In this document: positions 45,762 to 56,750 of the stretch, piece after piece | Layout of the letters: each line of letters begins with the position of its first letter | How positions within the stretch are numbered: the stretch's first letter is position 1 | Source: Dolomedes plantarius | Lineage: Eukaryota > Arthropoda > Arachnida > Araneae > Dolomedidae | DNA length: 64,000 nt | Reading direction: 5' to 3' | Assembly: GCA_907164885.2 (NCBI GenBank) | Contig: OU015496.1 | Coordinates: forward strand, 135,511,820 to 135,575,819 | Notes under the pieces: model-generated | Told to the model about the DNA's origin: nothing | What the model saw: the letters and a program-made list of their open reading frames with translations, nothing else | The model's database searches: none | Position numbers and translations under genes: made by a program

Positions 45762-48112
45762 TTACAACCAGACGACATGAAATTGAAAGTCTCCCATTCT
45801 CTCTGTTTGGATCAACTGTTTCACCAATGCCACCATTCGAAAATAGTTAACCCACAGCTGTGCAGTAGGTCCATTGGCTTGAAGTTTTTGTAGGGCACTG
45901 TGGAGTTTTTTTACTATCGAGAGGAATTTTTCATCTTCATGCGTTTTTAAAATTGTAGATTTGTCACAGTTTGACAGAAGATTTTCGAGTACAAATGTCT
46001 CTTCTGCTGTCAAGACAATTGCTTTCATCACCTCCTGTGCTAATGCTAGATAGGCCAAAGTGTGAGCCCTTACAGATCGGGCATATGAATGGCCAGACAT
46101 CATCTTATCGATACTGTTTTCAGCATAAATGTTCGCAAACAATTCTTTCAACCCACTTTCCCCCATTATATTGCCAATCGTTCCCATAAACGACATTAGT
46201 AAGGGAAATCCTCCCAATCTCACGACCACATTATTCAAATCAGAATCACTGTTGTTGGCGAGGATCTCTTTTGCTTTTATATATAATGGTTGGTCGAACG
46301 TGACGAAGCAGGTTTTCTGGCCATAAGCCTGACATTTCTCGTTCGCCATTCGAAGGGAAGTGAGTATGGTGACATAATGAGATGGGGTATGGTTTATGAA
46401 TGGTAGGCATATCACTGTACTTTTTTGGAAGGGTAGGTCTTTCATAGCCTCTTCCACGAACCCACTCCATCCGGGTAATCTCTGAAGATGCAAACTCTTG
46501 TCGTACAGTCATGCAGCATCTGTAGGGAGTGGCGTAATATCTTCAGGTATTGGATGAATACTGTCCACGTCTTTTATAACATTTTCTGAGAAACTTTTGT
46601 TCTTCACATTGTGAAACGTGTCCAACTGCAGAGAAGGATTCTGTTGTACAAGTTGATTAGCAGAGAAACGTGTCAAGCGTTGTATTTTTCCTTCCGGGTG
46701 TACTGAGTTATTGGGAGTTACCATCATTATTCCTCCCATCGCGTGGAAAGTGCCTAATCCGTTAACGTTAAAATCGGCATTATCAAAACTGAATTGAATG
46801 AAGGCATTATTTTCCAACTCAAGTTTGTCTGGCCGCATGATGGCGGATGATTCAAGCACAGTGGTTTCCTTGTAACTAGCTGAAAACCCTAGGGCTGCCA
46901 GCATTTCAACAAGATGTTTGACCCAAAATTATGATATAAATTCGTGCCAATGCCATGTAATAATGAAGACAGAAACGAACAGGGCCGCACCGATTATGTT
47001 ATAGAATGTGCGAGAGATACACACTTCGTATAATAACCATCCAGAATGCTTCGTTTATGTGTGAGGATCAAAGTTTCCAAGAACAGTTTGAGCGACTCAT
47101 GAATTTCAGATTTTAGGTCACCCAAGAAGTCAGTTGAGGGTGCGTAGGCAGCTGTGTCTTAAACTTGCGATCGAATGTCTTCCCGAATGATATCAGCAGC
47201 TGCCTTCACAACTGACAACCTTTCAGCTGAAGGACTTAATTTATTGGTTTCTTCATACCAGGCCTTTGTAAGGATCTTGTGTCCAGTATTCTTGAAGAAG
47301 ACAACTGTTTTTTTTTTAGTGCAACGTCCGTGATGAGTATGTCGTTCCCATACTTGTCAAACAGTTTTTTTATGGTTCGAGTATCAGGTTTTTATCCTTC
47401 TATCAGGTCGACAAGTAGGGAAAATGAAAACTGGCACTCATCTGCAAGCTCTTCAAGACAAGCAAAAATGGACCCCATGGCTTCATAAACGGTAGACTGC
47501 TGACGACCACCGCTTGAAAGTCCTTTGGGTGGTGTTTTATACGGCATCCTTTGGCAAAACAGATGGTATCTCGCGTCGAGTGCTACCAAATCAGTCTCCT
47601 CTGAAATTATTTTCTTTATTTTCATCGCCCATTCGTCACCTCTTCGTTCAGCTGCTTTCAGTATGTTTGAGTTCAAGTTCTTCTCAACAGTGATCACAGT
47701 ATTTCTTTTTTTCTGGCGGTTTTTTCTTCTGAGCTTCAATGAATTCTTTCGTTATAACTTTTCCACATAGGAAACACTGCTCTCTGAAGTTGAACTTCTC
47801 AGTGAAAGCCATTGTTGGTCTTGGCACATTTGTGTCTCCACGTTTAACAACTGCTTTGATCAACTTAGGATTGTTGTAACGCTTCTGGCATTCTGTATGT
47901 ACATAAATCTCAGTCAAACGTTTCAATAAATGTTCATTTTTCCTATTTTTCAATGCAGCACTGGGCGCTTGTAGGGTTTTAATTCCTTTTTCTTTCACCA
48001 ACACTATTTCACCTTCATTTAAACCTCTCACTGCATATAAAACACGTAGAAATCGCGGACGATAGTGAGAATTTTGGATCTCAACGGCACAAATAACTAA
48101 ATTCAAGTGCAC
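45762..48112 (-). pseudogene. Large zinc-finger protein of the 5-kb transposon (putative transposase)
   Basis: From 48112 to 45762 the blocks are: IYVHTECQKRYNNP and FREQCFLCGKV with a later ARYHLFCQRM (C-x2-C and H-x3-C, zinc-finger-like); a middle part with VVFFKNTGHKILTKAWY and AAADIIREDIRSQV; then MLAALGFSASYKETTV, SFDNADFNVNGLGTFHAMGG and VTP (46904-46509); and KTCFVTFDQPLYIKAKEI, VVRLGGFPLLMSFMGTIGNI and SGHSYARSVRAHTLAYLAL (46493-45762). I know this order from uncharacterised proteins of arthropods and cnidarians. The FDNAD and TFDQP acidic residues could belong to an RNase-H-like catalytic core, which is inference. Stops lie at 47392-47394 and 46509-46511, with two more in 47200-47000, and frames shift near 47710 and 46910. 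Confidence 0.72.
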
Positions 48113-48676
48113 GATATTAACGAGTGAATCAACCGCATGTTACCGTTCGGGCCTTTGCTATCAACTGACCGGATAGTCGAGGAGGGAGTTTTGACAGGAA
48201 CGGAAACGGTAGGGGAGGAACCCCTTTATTTTTGTTGACCGCTGGTTTACTAGGGGGAAGAGGGAACGCAATAAAAGGAACACAGCTCAAGTTACTAGGG
48301 TTGTTTTCGTGCAGAAGTAAGTGATAAGGTGGTTGGTAAAGGGGTGGAAGAGAGAAAACGGGTAGAAAGGTGGTGTTGGGTGGGGGGATTGACATTATAA
48401 TTATTAGGATTAAGATAATATGTATTACTATGTATTAAGATTTGGTTTCCGATTCCCGTCGATTAGAAAAATAGTGGAATATAGCAAGGGATGATATTAT
48501 AGTGATGTAGAAAAACATTATTTTTGTTTTATTCTCAAATGGACACATGTTAAATTTCTAAAGACAGGTAGACTCAGACATTCTCAGTACCTGACCTTGA
48601 CATTAGCGGAAAGGAAAATTCTACAGGGATTGTTCCCAAACACCGCAAAATGAAATTACTTACTTTAATTTATTTA
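48113..48676 (-). other. 5' non-coding part of the 5-kb transposon
   Basis: Upstream of the large protein on its strand. A proline-rich 88-codon frame (48395-48129) is an effect of G-rich sequence on the other strand. No core promoter was identified. Confidence 0.4.
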
Positions 48677-49672
48677 CAAGGTCTGACAATAAAGTTCGGT
48701 GAATAGTCCTGTTACATTAACGTAGATGAAATATTAACGAAAGTTACCTTACTGTCCTTCGAAATAGTCACCTCCCATAACTATGCACCGCTGACATCTG
48801 CTATACATGTTCTGGAAACTTTGCAAGAAGTCTTCTTTTGGGATGGAGTTCAAAAGCCTCGTCACGCTTCGTTGGATGTCAGGAATATCGTCAAACCTAT
48901 TTTCCTTTCAAAGCGAGTTTGAATAGGAAGAAGTCTGGAGGATTGAGATCTGGCGAGTATGGTGGATGTTCAATTTGCACCACCCCTTTTTTTTCCAGGA
49001 ACTGTTTGACGATATTGGCTGTGTGAGGGCGAGCATTGTCGTGAACAAAAAACCATGAACCTTGCTGTGCGTACTGGGGTCGTACCCTGCGTAGACGTTT
49101 CATGAAACGGGTCAAAATTTCAATGTACCCTTCAGCATTCATCGTCGTTCCCTCAGGTAGAAATTCCTTGTGGATAATGCCTTGACTATCAAAAAAGTGA
49201 TGTGACCATCGTTTTAATGCGTGATTTTTCTGCTCTGAACTTTTTCCGACGAGGTGATGCAGGAGAACTCCATTCCATGGTTTGCCGTTTCGTTTCAGGG
49301 TCGTACCTGAGACACCAGGACTCATCCTCAGTGATAATACAGTTCAAGAACTTTGGTGTCGCCGTTTCGACAAAATCCTGTGAAGCTTCTAAACGTGCCT
49401 GCTTGTGATCGTCATCCAAGTGATGTGGCACAAGACGACAACACGTTTTTCTCATACCTAAATTCTGGGTAACGATTTGTCGCACGGAACAAACGCACTA
49501 AACAAGCACTTTGTAAAACAAGTCTTACACGGAACACAAGCGACGCTCAACTGAACAACGGTGGGGGCAGATGGTCAACACCTACCGCTAAGCAGGTGCA
49601 GCGTTTTGTTTCGGCAGTGTTGCCAGATCGGCCGTTCTGACTTCATTCACCGAACTTTATTGTCAGAGGTTG
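48677..49672 (-). mobile_element. mariner element, N-terminally deleted, inside 5-kb transposon
   Basis: The inverted ends both contain TCTGACAATAAAGTTCGGTG and are flanked by TA (48675-48676 and 49673-49674). The element is 996 bp; a full mariner is about 1.3 kb. The missing part is the N-terminal DNA-binding half of the transposase. Confidence 0.9.
48720..49485 (-). pseudogene. mariner transposase, truncated and frameshifted
   Basis: From 49485 the minus strand reads NLGMRKTCCRLVPHHL and then IITEDESWCLRYDPETK (first catalytic Asp region; the usual GDE is EDE). After a frameshift near 49195 it continues FFDSQGIIHKEFLPEG, SWFFVHDNARPHTA (second Asp) and YSPDLNPPDFFLF (third Asp), giving the D34D spacing of mariner. 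The tail (DDIPDIQRSVTRLLNSIPKE and FLQSFQNMYSRC) continues past a further shift near 48897. The helix-turn-helix N terminus is absent. Transposases of this family cut and paste the element at TA sites; this copy cannot. Confidence 0.88.
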
Positions 49673-49910
49673 TATATAAAAATATAAAATAATTATTATT
49701 TGAGAGAATTATTTTAATAATTAACAATATTATTGATTACTACGAAAATATATGGAGAAGTATAATCAAACCATTGAAAAGAATGCGAAAAAGAAACTAC
49801 AAGATTCAAAAGAATCTAATTCTTGAAAAATGAACTTAAAACCTTATTGGGTTTTTGTACTGACATCGGTTGATTTAAATACTATTAATATGCAGGGTCA
49901 AATTAATTGT

Positions 49911-50248
49911 AAACATGAAAATAGCTTAAAATTGTAAAGTTTGGAAAATTTGCCAAACTTTGAAAAGCTGTATTTCGAAAACTATTAGGTCTACCGAGCC
50001 CATTCTGGTCTCAAATTGTAGCAAATTTAATCTAATTTAAAAACGTGTACTATGATTTTTGTCGAAAACGTGCTCCTTCATGGTCAAAATTGGAAAAAAA
50101 CGAAAAAAGTGCGAAAATTTCGCAGTTTTTGGGATATTTAAAAGTGATCCGGGTGGCTCCCGAGGTCGAAAACTTGGATTTTGCATCTCAGTCTCATCCC
50201 ATAAAAGAAAAAAAACGAATCCTACTACCCCCACTTGATGCAACTTAG
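49911..50248 (-). repeat. Right terminal inverted repeat of 5-kb transposon
   Basis: Inverted partner of 45291-45627; ends CTTGATGCAACTTA. Confidence 0.92.
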
Positions 50249-50950
50249 GCCCCACTTTTCACGACAAGGTTAAGATACTATTCTGGACTAAGATACTATT
50301 TCGGAGAAACAACAACTTAAAATTTGAAAGATATTCAAATCCATTGTTTTACAGATGCGAGCGAAAAGGTATATGGTGCAGTTATTTTCATAAGATATAA
50401 AACTCACGATAATATTACTAAAGTATCCTTTCTTGTTTCAAAAAGTAGAGTGGCACCCCTCAAAAAGTTAACTATTCCGAGATAAGAATTGACTGCCGCA
50501 TTAATAGGAGCCCGATTGATCTCGCATGTAAAGCCTATCTTTCAAAAGTTTCATTCGAATGTAAGCTACCATTGCTGGACTGATTCTAATATAGCCAGTT
50601 GTATTGTTGGATAAAGGGGACCTCTACTAAGTGGAAACCCTTTGTAGAAAATAGGGTTCGAGAAATCCAGTCCCTGACTAAACCCAAAATTTGGCAGCAT
50701 TGCCCAGGACGAGATAATCCCTCTTGATATCATCATGAAAAAAAAGAATATTTCTGAATTGCTACAGAGTACCCTATGGTGGACTGGGCCTCAATGGCTG
50801 AAAAATGAAGACAATTGGCCAAGAGCTACATACGTAGGACCTAGCGCTGTTATTATGAATATAGAGACTCGTAATAAAGAAATTTCTGTCTTAACAACTA
50901 TTAATGAAGCTCTTTTTGGTTTGAAAGGGTACGAGAAACTTTAAAAAAAT
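50249..50950 (+). pseudogene. pol: Pao RNase H region
   Basis: The plus strand reads CFTDASEKVYGAVIF near 50345, SKSRVAPLKKLTIPR, ELTAALIGARL and WTDSNIASCIV. These are the RNase H blocks of Pao polyproteins, including TDAS with an active-site Asp and the later TDS. After stops and shifts, QSTLWWTGPQWLKNEDNWP (50735-50944) gives the link before integrase. RNase H removes the RNA template during reverse transcription. The first part of the domain was separated by the 5-kb transposon. Confidence 0.85.
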
Positions 50951-50999
50951 AATCAGAGTAACAGCTTGGATTAAAAGATTCAATTACAATTTAAAGGAA

Positions 51000-52379
51000 C
51001 AAAACAAGAAAAGCGGTCCATTGGATTCTGTAGAAATTATGGAAGCTGAAAATTACTGGATCACTATTACACAAGAATCTGCCTTTAAACTAGAAAAAAA
51101 TGCTCTAACGAATGGAGAAGAAATTCCTAGTAATTCAAGGATAAAATGTTTTAACCCATATCTTGATGCTAATAACATTATAAGAATAGGAGGTCGTTTA
51201 CATTTTGCTGATTTAACAGAGGAAGAAAAACATACTATATTATTACCTGATATTCACGAATTTTCAATCCTGTTAATAAAAGAATGTCATGAAAGAGTTG
51301 CCCATTGTGGTTTGGCTGCAACTTTAACCCAACTTCGCGAAAAGTATTGGATTTTAAAGGCTCGAAAAATTACGAAATCGGTAATTAAAAACTGTCTAAC
51401 ATGTGAAAAAATTCAGGGCTAAACCATTTTGCGATAAAACTGTTCTTCCTTCTGATCGTATGAAAATGTCTGCCGCCTTTAAAGTGACCGGTACATATTT
51501 CGCTGGTCCGATATATTTTAGAGACAAAATTGCTGTTCAAAAAGCATATATTTGTTTATTTACTTCTGCTACTACCCGAACGGTTCATTTAGAACTTGTT
51601 TCTAACCTTAGCACAGAGACTTTTATTTTAGCTTTGAAGAGATTTATTAATCCACTAGGGATGATTCGCATTGTGCATTCCGATAACGCATCTACTTTTA
51701 AAAAAGCCGAGAAAGAACTGCGACATTGGAACGATCAGAAAAGGTCAAAGTTGCAAGATTATTTTAGCACCCAGAGGATCCAATGGAACTATAGTGCTCC
51801 CCTTGCCATCTGGTGAGGGGGGGATTTTGGGAAAGGATGGTAAGAACTGTAAAGATGTGCTTGAAAAAGATCTTAGGAAAGGCATTATTAACGTACGAAC
51901 AAATGACAACCGTGTTAACAGAGGTGGAGGCAATAGTGAATTCAAGACCTCTTACTTACAACTATGACGATGCGATGGATCCATCCCCATTGACACCTTC
52001 ACATTTTTTAGTTGGGAAGCGATTAACTTCTCTTCCTACAAGGAACATTGAATGTAACACTTCTTCCAGTGATCTTCGAAAAAGATTAAAATATCAACAG
52101 ACTTTGGTTGAAAACTTTTGGAGGCGTTGGAAGGAACAATACTTGCTTGAATTGCGCTCAAACCATTCAGTGTCTTCATCCCAAACTCGTAGTATTCAAT
52201 TTAATGATATTGTTCTTTTAGGTGGTGCACGCGAACCTCACCATATGGGGAAAATGGGTAAGGTAACTGAAGTGTTCACAGGTCGCGACGGCAAGATAAG
52301 ATCCTGTGCAGTCAAGGCTTCATCTGGGATAGTTAAGCGGCCAGTGCAGTTATTGTACAATTTAGAACTCTGTGACTGA
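51000..52379 (+). pseudogene. pol: Pao integrase and C-terminal domain
   Basis: The zinc-binding N-terminal domain reads HERVAHCGLAATLTQLREKY and NCLTCEKIQG (H-H-C-C type) at about 51290-51420. The core follows with TGTYFAGPIYF (the usual T-G-V-D-Y/F position has Tyr for Asp), VHSDNASTF (second Asp present) and GGFWERMVRTVK (Glu present). The tail has LTPSHFLVGKRLTSLP, WRRWKEQYLLELRSNH and VLLGGAREPHHMGKMGKVTE, the usual Pao C-terminal domain (Pfam DUF5641), ending at 52379. Breaks lie at 51423 and near 51816. Integrase inserts element DNA into the host genome. Confidence 0.9.
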
Positions 52380-52665
52380 ATTCAAATAATAATTTCATAA
52401 TATTTGTCTTTTATGTTTATATGTATTTAAAATAATGTGTTTGATTTAAGTACTTAGTTATATTCCCATTTACTAGAATTTTATAAGTCTTTAGTTGTGT
52501 TGATGTGTATTTTTTAGTATCATTCTATATACTTACATTTAAACTGATTTAAATTGTTTTGAATTTATTTTGATCTATTTTGAATTTCATTTTTACTGTG
52601 AAGTATTATATATTATGCTGTGTATTGTTGAAATTATGATGAACTTGCAGTTCATCTGGGGGGAG
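52380..52665 (+). other. Pao 3' untranslated region with polypurine tract
   Basis: AT-rich sequence ending in TCTGGGGGGAG directly before the 3' LTR. Confidence 0.75.
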
Positions 52666-52891
52666 TGTTGCTGCCAATGAGAAATTGGGAAAAGAGGACG
52701 CTGTGCGCGCCTTTGAAGTGTGAAGTGTGCAAAATTGGCGAGTTCTAACTGAGAGCTCAGATGATGTTACTGAAAATATGTCTGTTCTTGTGTGGTGTAA
52801 ATAAATATTGTGGCTGTGAATCGAGCTGTTTTTCTTAAAAGAACCCACTCCAGATAATATTATAAAGTGACGCTTGCTTAGGAGCGTTACA
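52666..52891 (+). repeat. Pao 3' LTR
   Basis: TGTTGCTGCCAATGAG at the start, GAGCGTTACA at the end; contains an AAATAAATATTG phrase that may serve as polyadenylation signal. Confidence 0.93.
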
Positions 52892-53116
52892 GGTCATGCA
52901 TTCTTATGTGATACTGTTTTGAGTTTTCTACCTCTTCCAGAAAAATCCGATATTTCCGGCCATCCAGTGGGGTTGATAAGAGGTATGGTCCGATAAAGTA
53001 AACAGCGCACTCAATCGTCAGGTTTGCGCTTCCGGACACACGTTCCTATGTAAATCTTGTTCATCATGATATGACCGACCAGTATGTTAAGTTTGTCAAT
53101 GACCTTTCGAGACACC

Positions 53117-53121
<5 letters not shown>
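52892..53121. other. Right flank of Pao, possible mariner-type end
   Basis: A TTCCGGMCAYRCRTTCCTAT-like phrase occurs here (53029) and in the left flank (41844). The end GAGACACCCTGTGTATA resembles a terminal sequence of Tc1/mariner-type elements followed by TA. Confidence 0.3.

Positions 53122-53177
<56 letters not shown>
53122..53177. repeat. (TA)n microsatellite, left flank of second LTR element
   Basis: 56 bp of pure TA, directly before the LTR start. Confidence 0.95.
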
Positions 53178-53181
<4 letters not shown>

Positions 53182-53797
53182 AGGCTTAAATATGGGGGGC
53201 GATCACGCGACCTTAAAATGGGATTTTAGTTATTAAAATATAGGATTTAACAATTAAAAAGTCTGGGAGTTCAAATAAGCGGCGCATGTATTGCAGTGAA
53301 AATGGAATTAATGGGTCGGCTTGATTCAATCTCCGAAGAACCACAGATTCTAAAGGGAAATTCCCCTTTTCATTATATAATCTTGGCGCATCTGTGGTTT
53401 GAGTGTCGAAGAGAAAGGGAATGCTGAGTTTAGCAAAAAAAAAGAACATGTACGATATGACATCACGCATAAGTAATGAGCGTCACTGAGCGTTGGTTTT
53501 AATGTTGAAACAAAGAAAAATCGCCAGAGCCATGGATAGATAGCATCGAGTAAAGATGTGTGCTGAAGGCGCACATATTTTAATGGGGATTGGGAAGCCA
53601 TATCTTTTAGTTATGGAGCTGAGAGTCATAAGATATTTAATAAATATGTTAGTAAATGATAATGGAGTTGTCGTCGCTGCATTTGAGTTTGGATTCTACA
53701 ATTGTCTCGCCATTGGACCACGGACTGCAAAATGATTAATAGGATATTTGGAATGATGTGTTAAATAGATCGGGCGTGAAGCATCTAACGTCCGACA
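53178..53797 (+). repeat. 5' LTR of young element
   Basis: Starts TGTGAGGCTTAAATATGG, ends AACGTCCGACA. The minus-strand frames inside it (53470-53213, 53601-53350) recur in the other LTR and are probably not genes. Confidence 0.94.
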
Positions 53798-56743
53798 AAA
53801 GTCGGCAGCGATTCTGCAACCTTTTCGCTGTGGGAACCCAGCCTATAAAATTCAAAAAATTCAAAATTTCATCGTATTAAGAAAAATCTTCGGCTTGTGA
53901 TCATCATATTTCTGTGCTTCAAAAATTAAGGCGGTGATGTCATCTGTGTTTAAAATTATGAAATTAGTAAAATTTTTCGTCGTGCGGAAATCTTCGGCTG
54001 TTCATCATAAAAAAAAAAAAAAAAAAAAAAAAAAATGCTCAGAAGTGTTCAAAATTTTGCTTCAATAGTCAGTGGTATCGTGTCATCTTCTCATCCGAAA
54101 TTTTTTTTTGTGTGTGGAAACTTCAGCGGATTTTTTTTTCTCTCTCTCGCGAAAATTTTCTTCAAGTGTTGGAGTGTGTGAGACAGGATTTCCGTGGCTC
54201 TCCGGGACTGTCTGCCGTTTTCAGGATCAAATTTAAGAAGAAAATTGTTGTGAATTCTAAACAAATAAATAGGTTAAATATTAAATTAAGTTAAATTGGG
54301 ATTAAAATTAAGGTAAGCGTTTTGATTCAAATTTACATAATAAAGGTGCCAAATAGTTTTGAGGTGTAATGTTACATGAATTAATAATAATGTTAATAAC
54401 TATGTCGCGATAAATTAAAAACAAATGGTTCTGAAAAAATGTTGTTAAAAATGAGAAATATGAAAAATTACTAAATTGGTTAAATTAGCAATTGTACAAG
54501 TTGAAGATGTGAATTATTTTTGACATTAAAGTATTAAAATTTTAAAATTGAGATTGTATTGATGAAAAATTTATTTTGGTAACTATCATATGTAAAATGT
54601 GAACATATTGTGTAAATTTTGGAAATTGTGGTGACAAGTTAAAATTCAGTAAAAAATGTTCTGACAATTTGAAACTATTGGTAATAAAAAATGAAAATTT
54701 TAATATTGTTAAAATTAAGTACATGTTGAAAATTGTTTTCTGGGGATGATCATTCCAGTCAATCCTATTTGGTTTTCGGGGAGGGGGGAAAGCTAGATAG
54801 CAGAATAATAGTAACAATAATATTGGTAAAATTTTGAAAATGGTAATTTCATTATATTGTGGAAAATTCTAAACATGGTCGGGTCTAAATGTGCATTTTG
54901 ATTTTATTCTGCTGGCAGTCTCGTTATTTTGTAAATATTTTTTAAAGTTTATTGATCTAATAATGTGTGTTTGATTTTCTATACATTGAAAGTGGGTACT
55001 CAAGCCTGTATAATAATTGATATTTTCAGATATAATTTTATGAGTGTATTTTAGTGTATTGATATAAATTTATTTGATATATGATATTTGTGAGGTAGGG
55101 AATTGAGTTGTATTGATAAAGATGTAAGGTCTGAAGTTTTAATTTTTGAAATTTGTAGAATTGTGAGTTTTGATCAAAATGTGAATATGTTGACATATTT
55201 TATCAAATTGAGTCTAGAAGCAGAACAAGCATGAGTTCAACCATGTCTTCTTCAAACTTGAGTAGGTTTTAAAATTGGTTTTTGAATGAAATGAAAAGTT
55301 TATGGTATTAAAATGTATAGGAAAGTGTTGTATTGAAAGTTAATTTCATACCTCAATGATTTAATTGCCTTTTTCATACTGATAAATATTGTGTATTTTG
55401 AGTATAATCATTTAAAGTTGATCTTTTAACATTGTTATTGTGCTTTTAGGTTAATAATTTGATATTAATTTCTTGTGTGTTTTTGGTCGCCACTTGATTT
55501 ACTGGTTTTTGGAGGTCTCCCTGTAATTTTCAGATAAGCATGAGTGTAAAGACATGCTTCATTATTTTGTAAAACTCAGAGGTATAATATTTTGTACATC
55601 ATGGTGAAAACGAAAATTTTTTGAAATATTAGAGAATTTGAAATATGTATTAGGGTTATGTTTTTCACTAGTGATTTGTTGTGTCAAATTTGAAGTTTCG
55701 GAGGAATCAGGTATCCCCGATGATACGCTGAAAGCTCTTAATAAAATTCCCACTGCTGTTGTGGAGTATGACCACCATAACAGATATCTGAGGAAGGGTT
55801 TTAAATTCTAATAATAGTGTTATAAATAAAATTATTTTGTATGAAGTTTTGTGACACCCCAATTTTTTACAAGAACTGTAAATATTTCAAGAACTCTGAA
55901 CTTTGTCAATTTTAAAGTCAGGACTCATCTTTTAGGTAGTGGACTCAAGGTGCTTCGGCACAAAGCGTTTTTCTTGAGCTAAAAAGAATAGTGTGGGTGT
56001 TCACGGAAATTTTATTTACCATTTTCTTACAAGTTCAAGTTATATTTTGTGTTTATTAAATTTAATTTTAGTGTTCTATTAATAATGTTGATGTAATATT
56101 CTTTTACAATTAATTTTGATATTTTAATAATTACTGCTGTGTTATTGTTGTCATAAAATTTTAAGTGATTCAATGTAACTTCTGTCTCGAATGCAGACAT
56201 TTATGTAACTTGTATTTTTCTCAGCTCCATGGGGTTAGGTGCACGATTTAGTATAGTAAATAAGAATTTTAATTTTAGTTTTTTTTAAAAATTAGATGTC
56301 AAATATTTAGGAAAATTTAGTTAATATCAATGTGGTTGAATCAAGTCGTAATTAGGAATAATTTTGTGGGGTTTATTCTGAGTTTGCTGTGCGGGGAGGG
56401 CCCGCCCTGAGCAGCAATTTTCAGTTGATGAGTCATTAAGTTTTTTTTAGTTGTTTTTCTCTTCTGGAGACGTGTTGCAGAGAACTGGCCATTCTTTGTG
56501 GGCACGCCTTCAGGAGAACGATCGCCCTATTCTAATCGTAAATGTAATTTAATTTTAGTTTGTTTAAATGGGTTAACAAGATGATGATGAGTTTCAGTAG
56601 CTAGGGTTATTAGTTAATTTTTGTAGTGTGGGAAACGTCCCAACTCAGCATATTTTCCAGTGGGTTAGAAAAAATCTTTGAAATTGAATTTTGTGTTTTC
56701 TCTTCTGAGGACGTGCTGCAGAGAATTAGCTACTCCTTGTGTG
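53798..56743 (+). other. Non-coding interior of young LTR element
   Basis: GTCGGCAGCGATTCTGC just after the LTR may be the primer-binding site, but it does not start with TGG. A run of 29 A lies at about 54009-54035. A 60-codon frame (54112-54294) and a 40-codon exon-like block at about 55690-55811 (SGIPDDTLKALNKIP, EYDHHNRYLRKGFKF, stop) are the only coding-like parts. A 65-bp phrase (GACGTGYTGCAGAGAAYT and following) is present twice, at 56468-56520 and 56708-56755. Confidence 0.65.
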
Positions 56744-56750
56744 CACGCCT

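Larger units (their letters stand above)
45291..50248. mobile_element. 5-kb DNA transposon with ~337-bp terminal inverted repeats, unnamed family
   Basis: Arms 45291-45627 and 49911-50248 are inverted copies, roughly 85-90 percent alike by eye, both starting TAAGTTGCATCAAGTGGGGG. If the first TA of the left arm and last TA of the right arm are a duplicated TA target, the true ends start AGTTGCATCAAG. The element separates the Pao connection region (left) from Pao RNase H (right), so it inserted into Pao. It encodes one large protein on the minus strand (48112-45762) and carries a mariner insertion. Without the mariner it is about 3.96 kb. I do not recognise the arms from any named superfamily. 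Confidence 0.88.
41866..52891 (+). mobile_element. Bel/Pao LTR retrotransposon, interrupted and decayed
   Basis: Short LTRs of 232 and 226 bp bound gag-like, protease, reverse transcriptase, RNase H and integrase pieces in the Pao order on the plus strand. A primer-binding-site-like sequence follows the left LTR and a short G-rich polypurine tract precedes the right one. Without the 5-kb insertion at 45291-50248 the element would be about 6.1 kb, a usual Pao length. Most of the reverse transcriptase is missing, replaced by about 360 bp of foreign sequence, and the frame is broken in many places. It is a fossil, yet its LTRs differ at only a handful of positions besides two 3-bp length changes, so the insertion itself is not very old. 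Confidence 0.92.

Noticed and set aside
46246..46512. 88-codon minus frame overlapping the putative transposase
   Set aside because: Shadow in another frame of the conserved C-terminal block.
48129..48395. Proline-rich 88-codon minus frame
   Set aside because: Results from a G-rich run on the plus strand in the 5' non-coding part of the long-TIR transposon.
53213..53601. Minus-strand frames of 83-85 codons present in both LTRs of the young element
   Set aside because: Identity between copies is explained by LTR identity; no domain, and LTRs seldom encode proteins.
54008..54036. Poly-A run as a processed pseudogene tail
   Set aside because: It lies inside the LTR element interior and no gene-like sequence precedes it.
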